From positions 744,001 through 808,000 of the forward strand of contig CM057136.1 in NCBI GenBank assembly GCA_029964075.1: a stretch of DNA of 64,000 nt, read 5' to 3'. Below are positions 44,001 to 54,666 of this stretch, one piece after another. Each line of letters opens with the position of its first letter. Position 1 is the first letter of the stretch. Source of the stretch: Patiria pectinifera. Its lineage: Eukaryota; Echinodermata; Asteroidea; Valvatida; Asterinidae. The translations under genes and the position numbers were made by a program. The notes below the pieces were generated by a model. That model saw only the letters and a list, made by a program, of their open reading frames with translations. It was not told the origin of the DNA and ran no database searches.

Positions 44001-47000
44001 TAAAGGTTTTCCCGGCCAATTTCCTCAAATGTTTATTTACTTCTGAAAATCGGTCATTCATTTTCGTCTGAATTTGAGAATCACTCTGAACACACGTTTC
44101 ATTTTTACTACCAGAACGTTCAATTATCAGTTCAATCAATTAAGTGATTGAGCAGCACCTTTCGTTTATGTCCATTCAGATTCGTTTACAAGACTTCTTT
44201 TTCGCTTATGAGCTAGAGGGCGATTTCAATATTCACCATTCTATTTCACTTTTAGTTTAATGCCATTGGCACCAGATAGGGGTTTCTTTTTTATTAACCG
44301 TCAATCAAATTAGCTGTACCTGAAATCAATTAAGAAAAGGTATGCTTGCGTAAATGAATGCACAGGTAACGTAATTTAGTGGGGCTGTTGAGTGATACGA
44401 TTGTGCACTTTGTGACTAAAGCATGAAACTCCGCATGTTGGTTCTTTATGCCACGAAGAAAATTTTCAGATGTGGAGACATTTCATATTTGACCTCTGGT
44501 GACCTTTGAGGGGTCAATGACCTTTACATACACTATTTTTAATAATTATTCTTGAAAACACAAATTTCCTATGACCTCAGTCTATGTCATAGGTCTTCAG
44601 GCGATTGAAATAATGATCAGATGTGGAAAAAAATTATACTTGACCTCCGGTGACCTTTCAGATGTCAATAACCTTGGTATACATATTTATCGCTATTATG
44701 ATTTACCCTTTAACCCCAACTTTTTCAAGACCAAGACTTGTTCAAGACCAAGTCTAAATGTTAGATGTTCATGCTATATTTTTTTCTCATATGTATGGCA
44801 TTTCATATCTGACCACTGGTGACCTTCAACAGATCAATGAACTTTGTATGCCCTATTTATAGATATTTATAAGATTTATTATTCAAAACCCAACTATTTC
44901 ATGACCCAAGTCTAAAGTCTAAAAGTTGGCACATGAAAAGAATTTTCAGATATGGGGATATCATATTTGACCTTTGGTACCCTTTAATAGGTCAAAGAAC
45001 TTGATATACCTAATTTTTCGCTATTTTACATATTTATTCGTGAGAACGCCTTTTTTTCGTGACCCAAGCCTCAGTATTGCAAAAGAAAGGTATTGCACCT
45101 ATTACTGTACAGTCATGTAATGAATTCATATCCCCCCCAAAAATGGGTGACATCTGACCTCCATTTCCCTTTTTCAGTTGGCAGACGCAACATGTTGCGA
45201 CTGGGATAGAAGACTGTTGGACTTTCTTAACAATGTAATATGTACAAATGTCTAACCGTAGTCACTCTTTTGTGGTATCTAGATTGACTTTGGTCACCAC
45301 ATTTTTAACCTTTTTTTCTACATCTGATCATTATTTCCATTGCCTGAGGACCTATGACATAGACTGAGGTCATAGGAAATTGGTGTTTTCAAGAATAAAT
45401 ATTATAAATAGTATATGTAAAGGTCATTGACCCCTCAAAGGTTACCAGAGGTCAAATATGAAATGTCTCCACATCTGAAAATTTTCTTCATGTCATGAAG
45501 AACCAACATGCGAAGTTTCATGCTTTAGTCACAAAGTGCACAATTGTATCACATAATTATGTGACCTTAACCCACTAATTGGCCGTCTGTTTTCCAAAAC
45601 CGAATGCATGGACATTGAAAACATTGAACTTCCGTTGAATTGAAATGGGATTAAAGACATGCATTCAAATTCCTTACGAAAAGAAATGACTGATTTTCAG
45701 AAGTGAATGAACATTTCAGGAAATTGGCTGGGAAAACCTATATTGCCATTTATTCTATTAATTACAATGTGTTTGACCATGCATCCCGGTCATTTATTTA
45801 AAGCCCAAACTTTTTCATAAGCCCGCCGAACACAAGAGCTATGTGCTGAGCAAAAAGTCATTCGAGGCCGTTTGCTCAGCACACCAAAAATCCCCATGTG
45901 CGGTCAACTTTTGCTGAGTTTCTGCTTCGAAAGGCCGTGAGGCAAATATCTATCCTGTTGCAGTTTTTCCGCTTCCAAAGGCGAAAAACTCACCATGTGC
46001 GGGCAACCTGAGCTATGTGCTGAGTTAAAAGATTAACTAGCCAATGAAAGCACGTTGTTCTTGTTTGTCGGTCGCATGATTTAAAAAAAAATGGACAAAC
46101 GCCAGACGGCTTTAGAAGATTTACACATAAATATCTTAAATCAATGCATAAATATCGTGCACAGAGTACGTGATATCATTGGCTAGTTGGTTTTTTTTGG
46201 CTGAGCAGGTAGCTCAGGTTACCCGCACATGGTGAGTTTTTCGCCTAGCGAGGCGAAAAAAATTAAACGGGAGATTTTCGCCTCATGGTTTCGCGAGGCA
46301 GAAAACTCGGCAAAAAATGACCGCACACGGGATATTTTGTGAGCCATGTGCATGTGCTGTGTGACGTTTTGCTCAGCACGCGGCTCTCTCATGTGCGGCG
46401 TGCTTCAACCTCGTCCAGGTCCAGCAACAAATATGGGCCAAATGCTTTTAGACCTGTGGTACATACTTCTTTATCCTCAGTTTGCAAGTCTGTTCACATG
46501 CCCAACAACACGGTCTGTATGTAAAATGAACAGCTGGATCAGCTGTGTGCGATTATCTCAAACGCGATCTTCTGAACCAGCTAATGGCAAACAGAGGACA
46601 CCAAAGTAAGTTACAGTGATTAAAAACAACCATTAAGGCCAAAAAAGTCTCTGGTTTCTGGTATGCGCGCGTCGCCGTAGCCATGCGCGTCGGCAAAATG
46701 AAAACGTTTTTTTTTTTTTCAATATAAGATGAAGTTTAAAAACTGCCAAACTCACTGGTTTGTCTGGAATCCTGCTGCTGCACAATTTTAACGTGTTTTT
46801 AGATGGGGTTACGATCGAGTATAAGCTTTATGTTGCCTCTTTTGACTCCCATATATTTTGCACTAAATTTAGTCGGGCACCATTTGCAGTCATCAGCCGA
46901 CATTTGAAGAAGAAAAAAAGTAAAAATTAAAAATTAAAAAAAAGCCGCATCGCCGCACCACTTTTGGGGAAGCTCTATACCAGAAACCGGAGACTTTTTT

Positions 47001-47274
47001 TGGCCTAAGGCATGCGTTTCTCTCAGTAAAGCCTCAGATGATTCTTTGTAGTTGATTTTCAATTCTGTAGGGATTTTAATTCCCGATTTTTAGTTCAAGA
47101 ATAAGCGGTATTTCTTTTTCTACATATTTGTATTTAGGTCATGGTTTCAAGTTAGCGCCCGCAGTGGGAAGGATCCTGAGTGACTTGGCAACAGGAACCA
47201 CGCCTAGCTACGACATATCGCCCATGAGTTTGAAACGGTTCCTTAACAACGGGAGACTTGCTGCTAAACTTTAG
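35058..47274 (+). CDS. PIPOX: Peroxisomal sarcosine / L-pipecolate oxidase
   Basis: FAD-dependent amine oxidase. It oxidises sarcosine, L-pipecolate and related N-alkylated amino acids in peroxisomes, releasing hydrogen peroxide. Exons: 35058-35174, 35957-36105, 39482-39695, 41042-41224, 41549-41683, 42499-42651, 43829-43904, 47138-47274 (stop TAG). All phases join, giving 387 residues, close to the roughly 390 of vertebrate PIPOX. Seen: N-terminal dinucleotide-binding GAGVEG after [34 protein letters not shown]; the FAD-linking cysteine region [28 protein letters not shown]-terminal AKL, a peroxisomal PTS1. Intron 2 carries a LINE; introns 3, 6 and 7 carry inverted-repeat elements. The start codon lies 162 bases after the foldback element, which may have displaced or supplied promoter sequence. 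No break or missing catalytic residue is apparent. Confidence 0.96.
36504..38045 (-). mobile_element. 5'-truncated CR1/L2-type LINE in PIPOX intron 2
   Basis: Non-LTR retrotransposon fragment. Minus-strand ORFs (38044-37148 and 37145-36705) encode part of a reverse transcriptase: [24 protein letters not shown], the catalytic YADDTQLY, then a C-terminal region with [12 protein letters not shown] and [18 protein letters not shown] frameshift near 37230 separates the ORFs. The 3' end carries a tail like that of many invertebrate LINEs (ggcgctatacaattg region) and stops in an AAT/ATT microsatellite at 36504-36522. The 5' end is truncated near 38045, with no endonuclease domain. Inactive. Confidence 0.85.
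40410..40530. mobile_element. Short inverted-repeat element (about 110 bp) in PIPOX intron 3
   Basis: Left end cccggttcatactcggcgcg and right end ggggtgaagtatgaaccgac form inverted repeats around a CpG-rich, cgaa-rich centre. A related fragment ending gcgagaagtatgaaccggcc lies at about 58838-58938, in an NCOA4 intron. Confidence 0.55.
43176..43494. mobile_element. 319-bp foldback MITE with repeated internal motif and 5-bp flanking repeat
   Basis: The element is almost wholly self-complementary. The left half is built of aactgataatgta, ccgataatgt and gaccgatactgta motifs, and the right half is their inverted complement. The ends are TGTTACAACTGATAATGTAG and its complement. GGGCG stands at both flanks (43171-43175 and 43495-43499), a likely 5-bp target duplication. 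It sits in PIPOX intron 6 between two gagtcc-type simple repeats. Confidence 0.8.
43993..45760. mobile_element. 1.77-kb inverted-repeat element with internal tandem repeats, PIPOX intron 7
   Basis: The left end aaggttttcccggccaattt (with acttctgaaaatcggtcatt) is the inverted complement of the right end (gactgattttcagaagtgaa ... ggctgggaaaacct). A second matching pair is at 44390-44630 and 45320-45560 (atgttggttctttatg / gaagaaccaacatg). The centre holds about five units of roughly 155 bp containing tttgacctctggtgaccttt. No long ORF. Confidence 0.75.
45826..46412. mobile_element. About 590-bp inverted-repeat element, PIPOX intron 7
   Basis: Left arm (45826-46060: gctatgtgctgagcaaaaag, then gcgaaaaactcaccatgtgc) and right arm (46170-46412: gcacatggtgagtttttcgc, then gacgttttgctcagcacgcg) are inverted complements of about 230 bp. 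Shared sub-motifs are gctgagcaaaa, gtgcggtca and cgcctcg. Non-coding. Confidence 0.75.
46637..47005 (-). mobile_element. PIF/Harbinger-like MITE, copy 2 (PIPOX intron 7)
   Basis: A 369-bp element with the same termini as copy 1 (GGCCAAAAAAGTCTCTGG ... CCGGAGACTTTTTTTGGCC), flanked by TAA at 46634-46636 and 47006-47008. The interior matches copy 1 in reverse orientation (for example ccatttgcagtcatcagccg). Confidence 0.8.
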
Positions 47275-47573
47275 AAATTTGTAGTTCCCCCTTTTTTTTC
47301 CCCTCCATTTTGATAACTTATTGTTACATCGTGTCTTTGATACATACTGTATCGAAATTATTGTCATTAGTATAGTTGGGACGCCATATTGTAGTCTAAT
47401 AATAGGTGCGTTCGTTTAGCTCACCCGGGTCGACACGGGTCAGACACGAAGTCGAGTTTCCCATTGATTAGGCGTAGGAGAAACATAGTGTGGATAAGTT
47501 GAACGTTTTGTGTTCGTCAATTAATATAAACCTGTTTAGGCGCCACATATTTCTACAAAGACAGTTGTGTTAC

Positions 47574-47579
47574 AATAAA
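47574..47579 (+). promoter_or_regulatory. Candidate polyadenylation signal of PIPOX
   Basis: AATAAA about 300 bases after the PIPOX stop codon, preceded by AT-rich 3' UTR sequence and followed by a T/G-containing stretch. Confidence 0.55.
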
Positions 47580-48001
47580 TCATTACTCCAATTACACACC
47601 TGGCTCTTGTCCAGTTTGATTATTGTGTTGTAGGAACATCAAACCCTTACAATAAAGAATCTAAGACAAGAAAACACTGGCGTTGGTGACCTGTAAAAGG
47701 ACAAAAAGACTGTTAGCGACACAAAGGGGAAGGCGGAAATTCTCAATCAACAGTTCCAAAGTGTATTCACCAAAGAGGAAAAAAACCTGTCTACATCACT
47801 GAATGTTTTTTCTGATGAACCCCCCCCCCCCTGCAAAAAAAATCATAGATCCGCCCCGCGCGCGAATCTTTGCATTACATGCACATAATAATGCCTTGTT
47901 CTCGGCACATCACAAACCCAAGATAGGTTTTACGTCTTGTGAGAAATGTTCCTTCCTCACTTTAGTTAGACCTATTGAAAAGGTATAATGAGAAGATGTG
48001 C

Positions 48002-48075
48002 AAAACGCTCACTGAGATTCGAACTCGGATCACCTGATTAGAAGTCAGGACTACTTCCAACAAGTCCACGAATCA
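48002..48075 (-). mobile_element. tRNA-like sequence, probably a SINE head
   Basis: Minus strand: a stem-loop ctgacttctaatcag and a B-box gagttcgaatctc resemble the anticodon arm and T arm of a tRNA. The D arm and acceptor stem do not pair well, so a tRNA-derived repeat is more likely than a functional gene. Confidence 0.4.
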
Positions 48076-48120
48076 GCTGCCAATCGTCGGTGATTATGTA
48101 AATACCATTATTCCTTGTTA

Positions 48121-48486
48121 GGCCAAAAAAAAAAAGTCGGTCTCTGGTCAGCGCAGCGCGCGCGTCGATTTTAATCATGCGCGTCGATCTTTTTTTTTCC
48201 AAAATGTTCCGCGGTAGCTCCAACAGCGCCCTCTATTTCCGCACCTCCTCAATTTTTTTTTACCAAAGAGCACCAAGGAATGGGAAATTGCACCAAGGCA
48301 AATGATCGAAAGCACCAAGGCAAATTATGGAGGACACCAATGTACATGAGGACACCAAAAAAGCAAAATAGTACCTACCTTGTCTGTACAATCCAAGCTT
48401 GAAGAAAAAAGAAAAAAAGCCGCGTGGCCGCGTCAATTCCGGAACTTTGGTCTGACCAGAGACCGATTTTTTTTTTTTTTTTGGCC
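48121..48486. mobile_element. PIF/Harbinger-like MITE, copy 3 (distinct interior)
   Basis: A 366-bp element between GGCCAAAAAAAAAAAGTCGG and its inverted complement ending TTTTGGCC, flanked by TTA at 48118-48120 and 48487-48489. Subterminal GC-rich sequence (gcgcgcgtcg) resembles copies 1 and 2, but the interior differs, so it is a related subfamily. Confidence 0.75.
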
Positions 48487-48599
48487 TTATGTAACTTGTT
48501 TTCTGAAGCCTGAACATCCTGAATAATTATGCATAACGCGTGAGAGCGCGCGCCCTCTTTGACATTGTCCAATCTCGTAAAGGAAAAACAAATATTGGC

Positions 48600-49200
48600 G
48601 GCCCGCGCACCGCACGACTGAAACCTCGCTCGTACCCCCCGCCCTACAAACAGGACGCTGGGAAGGGCTGACGAATTAACGCTCTGATTGGATAGATTTT
48701 GCGTGACCTGTGACCTGCACGTCATCACAACCACGACCCTGCAAGGTTTGAAACGGCCGTTTAAGACTGAGTCATTCATCACTCTTTTTTGGTTGAAAAA
48801 AAAAGCATAATGATGTAGGAAAATCTGTAAAACTTATCTGTTTTGTAAATTTTTAACTCCCGTCAGTTGCTCAGGCTCCGTTTCGAATTTACGAAGGCTT
48901 GACGGGAAATGAATATTATGTTCGACGCTCAAAATTTGTCCACAATGATGGTCCGCAATGAAAAAAAATCGCATCCAGTGTGGTGTGTATGCATTTCTGG
49001 CAAACTTTTCGGATAGCATTTGCGCGCATAAATTATGGCTAACCGCGGTCTGCAGCTGCAGCCAGATGCTTTATACATAGGTCATGATAAATTACCCAGA
49101 ATGCCATCCCTACTTCCTTCACAAGATTCAGTGAAGCTCATTTGCCCTTCCCAGCGCCTTGTTTGCAGGGCGGGGGAACAAGCGAAGACTGAAACCTGCA
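48600..49200. mobile_element. Inverted-repeat element, about 600 bp
   Basis: The left segment gactgaaacctcgctcgtac followed by ccgccctacaaacaggacgc, and the right segment gccttgtttgcagggcggggg followed by gactgaaacctgcaaccg, contain inverted-complementary blocks of about 60-70 bp. Boundaries uncertain; non-coding. Confidence 0.45.
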
Positions 49201-49739
49201 ACCGCTCAGTCTACAAAACAAACAAATAAAACTACAACTATGCCATACTAAAACCACTTTAAAACATATCCAGTGGCGTATTCAGCTTTATGATGTCAGG
49301 GGTGGCGGGGAACGCCCTCCCGCGCAGAAACGTACCTAATTTTTTTTTCCTCCGGACAGTTGGCCTTCGTAAAATCAAAAGGGTGGGGGGGGGTTTGGGG
49401 GTTTGGTACCCATCTTCCTAATGGGGGCGCTCTTCCAAACTGACCATTGTTATGCATACTGGAGAATATATGCCGATTTTCATTGCGTTTTCCAATGGTT
49501 TGGGGGCTTGGTTTTCGTTTTCCTTTTCTTTTTTGTTCATGTCAGATTACGCTATGGTTTAATTACTTAAACATTTCTTTCACAAAAATCCGCTGGGGTA
49601 AACCCACTGCCAAGTCTCCCGCCATTTAGCACTGAACCCAAAGCTTCCACTGAGATAGGCACAACTGAACACCGACCAGCCATTCGCACACAAAGGGACC
49701 TATTCCTTTAAGATTTCACCCACGTCCGCAATTAGCGCC

Positions 49740-50417
49740 ATGCATGTAAAGGCTGATTTCACCTGGTCGTCCAATCAACGTCAGACCAAATGTCAAACCA
49801 TGAATGAAGCCTGTCCAGTCAGCAGGTTATTAGGGCCTACTCGATCTAATTTCTCTGATTCAGACATTTCAGAAAACAGTGATTTTCTCTTCGATACCGT
49901 GACCCAGGAAGTTCAAACTTCCATCAGTCAGATTTAATAAGAGACCCATAAGTAGGGAGAAATCAGCCCCAAAGCAAGAGACAAGCAGCAAGTCCGGAAA
50001 CACCGTCCAAAAAAGCGCGGCACCTCCAACAACTTGTTTCGCGACGAGTACTTCCTCCCAGAACTAAGAAAATCGCCCTGCTGGAAAACGATGTCAAGAC
50101 CATGCAAGAACCTGCCGAAATACCTCTTCAACCGGGATGAGCATTTTCATGAAATAATAACTTTAAAGACACAAAAACTCAATTTGGGAACAAATCGAGA
50201 TACCCCGGTTCGTGGTGCGAATTCAGTTCCTTCCACAAACAAATTAAAAGTAAAACATAAAGCCAAACGATTTGCCCATTCTTGTTTCAATCCGCAAAGG
50301 CTGATCCAAGCTACCCAACGGAAAGAATTAGCCGCTCAATGCAAAATGAACAATCATGACAAAACCACTCAAGGTTATCACTCTCCCCTATTGAGAAAAC
50401 AACCTTTTAAAGGTTAA
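49740..50417 (+). CDS. Unassigned ORF pair in one frame (hypothetical or relic)
   Basis: Two ORFs in the same frame are split by two adjacent TAA codons at 49935-49940 and a TAG at 49953-49955. The first (49740-49934) reads like an acidic low-complexity protein segment (SNFSDSDISENSDFLFDT). The second is open from 49956 to the stop at 50417, basic near its start (KQQVRKHRPKKRG) and later rich in Lys, Asn and Gln. I recognise no family. It may be a fragment of a transposon ORF, an exon pair with an unrecognised intron around 49935-49955, or chance. No polyadenylation signal or clear splice sites were assigned. Confidence 0.25.
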
Positions 50418-51167
50418 TTCCAGCCCCATCTCTCGCTTATCAAAGATATCGTATAGGCGTTTTTGCCGAAGGGACCACTTGGGCCGGGGGGTGAACAGTG
50501 GGTTTTTTTTCAAAACGGATTTTATTTTGGTCACTTTATAGAATAACGATTTCGCCTATATTTTTGGAGCACATGCCGACCAATGTTTGATGCAGATAGT
50601 AAGCTGAGATCTTAAACTTCAAAGATGTGGAAATTACAGTATAATATTATTGATTAATTAATCTCCATACAGATTATTTTGTCTATTTGTGACAATTGTT
50701 CGGCGCATTAACAGCTTATGTAACTTTTTCTTCCCTGTTTCAGTACTATTGGATACATTTTGGTGAAAAAAGGTTTCTCATCACACAAAAAATGGAGGGA
50801 GGGGGAATAAATACCGCCCCCCCCCCCGCGGATTTGCGCCCCTGTACGCGGACGTTGTTTAATCGTAATCGATTCCATATAAATGTACATGTATTCGATT
50901 CTGTGGATTATGTTTCTCTAATGGGTTTATTGAGCTCCATTTTGTATGGCTGCCGCAAGCGCATAAATTGAAGCCGTGATTGACAACAAATATTTCCAAA
51001 ATAAGTTCTCATAATACCGTCATCACATAGCACTGTAGTCCTGCAAGTTGCGCCCTCTGTTGATGGACTATTTTTTCAAGCGCGAAAGTGTATTTAATTT
51101 TACATGTGCATGGGCAACTGTGATAATAAAGCAACATTCTGGGCCACGACAAACACCCACCGAACAA

Positions 51168-51249
51168 GGTAGCGTGGCCGAGCGGTCTAAGGCGCTGGTT
51201 TAAGGCACCAGTCATTTCGATGGCGTGGGTTCGAATCCCACCGCTGCCA
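51168..51249 (+). tRNA. tRNA-Leu(AAG): tRNA-Leu, anticodon AAG
   Basis: An 82-nt type II tRNA. The acceptor stem GGTAGCG pairs with CGCTGCC (one G-U), with discriminator A. The D arm is GCC/GGC. Anticodon arm CTGGT/ACCAG has the 7-base loop TTAAGGC, giving anticodon AAG, which reads CUU leucine codons. A long variable arm and T arm (GTGGG TTCGAAT CCCAC) complete it. A and B boxes are intact (tggccgagcgg, ggttcgaatcc). A T run at 51254-51258 serves as Pol III terminator. No intron. Confidence 0.95.
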
Positions 51250-51309
51250 AGTCTTTTTGTAGATCAATTCTTTGAACCATAACAAACAAGATGTGGGTGG
51301 ATGCCATCG

Positions 51310-52310
51310 TTAATTTTGACACTAAATAATTTGCATAATCGTTAATACCTGCCGTGTAATATATTTTCCCCCATATCTGGTTATGTTTTATTTTTTTAAA
51401 ATGTTATTTTGGTGATCCTAATTACACATCCTTACTTCAATAACATTTTCTAAAGAGTATAAGTGCCTCAATAATTATGAGGACATAGCCCACCCAAAAT
51501 GGCTACTAGTATACCCAAAAGGATATCATGAACTAGTCTTGCCAAACCTTAGTAATGATGAGCTTTAAAACTCACCAAGTTGCTTTACAGTTACCCTATT
51601 AAAACTTTATGGAAAATCATGTGAACAATGATATTACGTTGTGATAATTAGCCCAGCAGACAAAAAACGGGGGGAAACGATCTGTTATAATTGGCCTAAT
51701 TAATGAAGGGTTGCTTAACGTGGGAGACTTGAAAAAGTTCAAAGAAATTCCCAAAACTATTGGAAAGATAATTAATGGAAAGAAAACAGTTTGTACTGAC
51801 ATAATTATTGCAAGCAATAGTTATCAAAATTCAACTCTCCCAAACTAGGCGACCCTTCACCTAATTTAAGCCCAGTTTTACGGACAGCCAGCTCATTTCC
51901 CCCAGTTTTAGTTTGCTGAGCTAAATATCGCAATGTTATCATTGTTCACATGATTTTCCATAAGGTTTTAATAGGGTTACTGTGCCAGTAAGCAACTTGG
52001 TGAATTTGAAGCTCATCAATACTGAGGTTTGACGAGACGATATCTGGAGACAAGGTAAATGCACGCAATTGTGGGTATACATGTAATAGTATCCATTTTG
52101 GATTGGTACTATGTCCTCATAATTATTCAGTCATTTATATGCTCAAGAAAATGTTGTTGTTTTTTTAAGTAAGGGTGTGTAACTAGAATGACCGAAATAA
52201 ACTTTTTTTAAAATTAAAAAATAAAACATATGCCCATACCCAAATATGGGAATAAATATATTACACGGCAGGGATTAACAATTTAATAAATGCAAATTTA
52301 GATATTATAC
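51310..52310. mobile_element. About 1-kb element with long (about 350 bp) inverted repeats
   Basis: Left arm (51310-51660) and right arm (51920-52310) are inverted complements with small indels. Matching blocks include ctgccgtgtaatatattt / aatatattacacggcag, caataattatgaggacat / atgtcctcataattatt, and aaaatcatgtgaacaatgat / atcattgttcacatgatttt. No ORF suggesting a transposase. Confidence 0.8.
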
Positions 52311-52324
52311 AAATATTGAATGCT

Positions 52325-53390
52325 TCGAGTGGTGTAGTAAAACTAGCCTCCCGAGGTGATCCATGGACCATTCTATTTTCCCGAGGCGAAGCCGAGGGAA
52401 AATAGAATGGTCCATGGATCACCGAGGGAGGCTAGTTTTACTTCACCACGAGATAAAGCATTCGATATTTGTTTTATAACACTTCACCCACAGATTCTGC
52501 TTGATTTTAATATTTTTAATTATTTAAATCTGAACACAGTTGAAATAAACTGCAATTTCAATACAAAATTGGTGGAAAATGTATTTCTCTCTTAAAAACT
52601 ACCCCTTCGCGAAATGTTTGAACCCAAGTCTGCGGCGCGCTCTCTTTGGAATAATACGCGCTACGCACAACGTGCAACGCGCACACCAGCATGCATTTGC
52701 ACACAAATACCGCGTCGTGGAAATAGTACACTTGTTGCTATGCGCATAGTACTTTTGTTGCTATGCGCATAGTACTTTTGGCCGTGCACAGAAAGATAGC
52801 AAAATTAGAAAGTAACATGTGACTCGCTCTCGGCCAATCAAGACACAGAATCTGTGGGTGAGGTGTTATAAATTTATATAACTGACATACAGATCCTAGT
52901 CATTTGATTGGTGGAACTCACATTACGTGACATTCGTTATTGCTCCCATTCGGCCGCGGCTCAAAAAGTACTATCCGCCCATTGGGAATCGGAAATACTA
53001 TTCAACAGTTAGGATCATGACGCGGTATTTGTGTGCAAATGCATGCTGGTGAGCGCGTTCAGCGTTGCGCGTAGCGCGTATTGTTCCAAAGAGCCAGCGC
53101 TACAGCGTTGGGTTCAAACATTTTCGTGAAGGGGTGGTTTGGAAGAGAGAAATACATTTTCCTCCAGTTTTGTATTGAAAAAGTTCAAATATATCAAATG
53201 ACAAGGATCTATATGTCAGTTATATAAAACAAATATTGAGTGGCTTTAAATTGTGAAATGGGAGGAATATTATCGCTCGGTAAAATCTGGACTTTTCCAG
53301 TTCACTCGGCTTCGCCTCGTGAAATGGAAAAGTCCAGATTTTACATTGCGATAATATTCCTCCCATTCCACACTGAGCCACTCAATATTT
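52325..53390. mobile_element. Nested foldback element: two perfect-like hairpins around inverted arms
   Basis: Hairpin 1 (52325-52452) pairs agtaaaactagcctcccgag with its complement around a cgaggcgaagccgag loop. Hairpin 2 (53231-53390) pairs gtaaaatctggacttttcca with its complement around a ctcggcttcgcctcg loop. Between them, 52540-52720 and 53015-53190 form inverted arms (catgcatttgcacacaaata / tatttgtgtgcaaatgcatg). Internal cacttcacccacagattctg recurs inverted near 52845. Non-coding. Confidence 0.8.
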
Positions 53391-54666
53391 GTATATTGAG
53401 TGAAAATTAAGGGTGGCATCCACCTACATTTTCTTCTCCATCCTTTGACTGATTGATCTGACATGGTGGCCTGCTATTACCAAAAAATACCGTCCAAAGT
53501 GTAATATTCCACTTTGGCTGGTCCACTTTTCCTCTCTTAAAAAGGGGATATTGCTTGCTGAATTAGATACATGTACTAAAACCTAATCAACTTCAACTGG
53601 ACACACCAACTTTATATCGACTTAATTTTAATGTTACAACCACTCGATGAACATTTTTCATTTTGGGGAAAATACATATCATTAAAGCTACAAATGTTTC
53701 AAAGATAGCATATGTACAGTACACCATTTATTATCTTCAAACAAACTTGAATCCTCGATCCTGATTGGTTGATCCATGGCAACAACAGTGTGATATGAGG
53801 CTGTATTGCACGATCCATATCGCACCCTGTGTATTGTACTATTCCAAGATGCGAGCGACATTCCAGCTGCAATGCGCTAAACCGCTAAACAGTTCGTGTA
53901 AAGCAATGGTCCAACTGTACTGCGCGTCAAGTTTGCTTGAAGATAAATTCGTTATCACGAATGGGCAGTGGAATTTCAGTTTTGGTGATTCCCATTGTAA
54001 TATACCACACTTTAACTGTTACAATTATTAATTTAGTAAATCAACATTCTAGACTTCGTGTGTGAATAATCAATCCCTATTTAATAATTACATAATATGC
54101 CTTAAAAGGAAATTGAAATATTCAGGTTGAAACAGCAACGTACAGCAGTTTAGTTAGATAGATAGCTAAGTACTTTTTATGATATCTGTAATGTTCTTTT
54201 AATTTTTCCCATGTACGGTACCCAATTCTACAGTTACATATATTAGTGCACACAGGAAACAAAGCAAATTACCTTGTTAATGCTATGGGAAAATTCAGCC
54301 ATAATTCATATAGAAGCAATTTTGTGTCTTTAATAAAATCAAAACTTCGAAAACGGGAGGAAGTATACACAAATGTTCAGTCATCATCCAATTGTCTCCA
54401 TTACTGTTTACCCATACTTAATCATGTTAATACACATAAAGAGATCTAGTCAAACTCTTGACTATATCCCTCGACAATGAACTGCAAAACTAATTACAAC
54501 AAAAAGTAAAGCTTAATTCTAGAATGAAGCAATCTTCGGAAGGCTCAGACAAGGGGAAAAGGCTCTAGCAAGCTATTAAAGATTTCTATTCAGCAAGCAG
54601 TATGGGTATGATTTCTTAAAAACATTTGATAAAGGCATACAAACAAATATAATACTGAATTACACC
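53391..54666. other. AT-rich intergenic stretch, no feature recognised
   Basis: No exon-like ORF, tRNA, or clear inverted-repeat element was found. Several short ORFs (for example 53765-54031) lack any recognisable motif. Confidence 0.5.
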
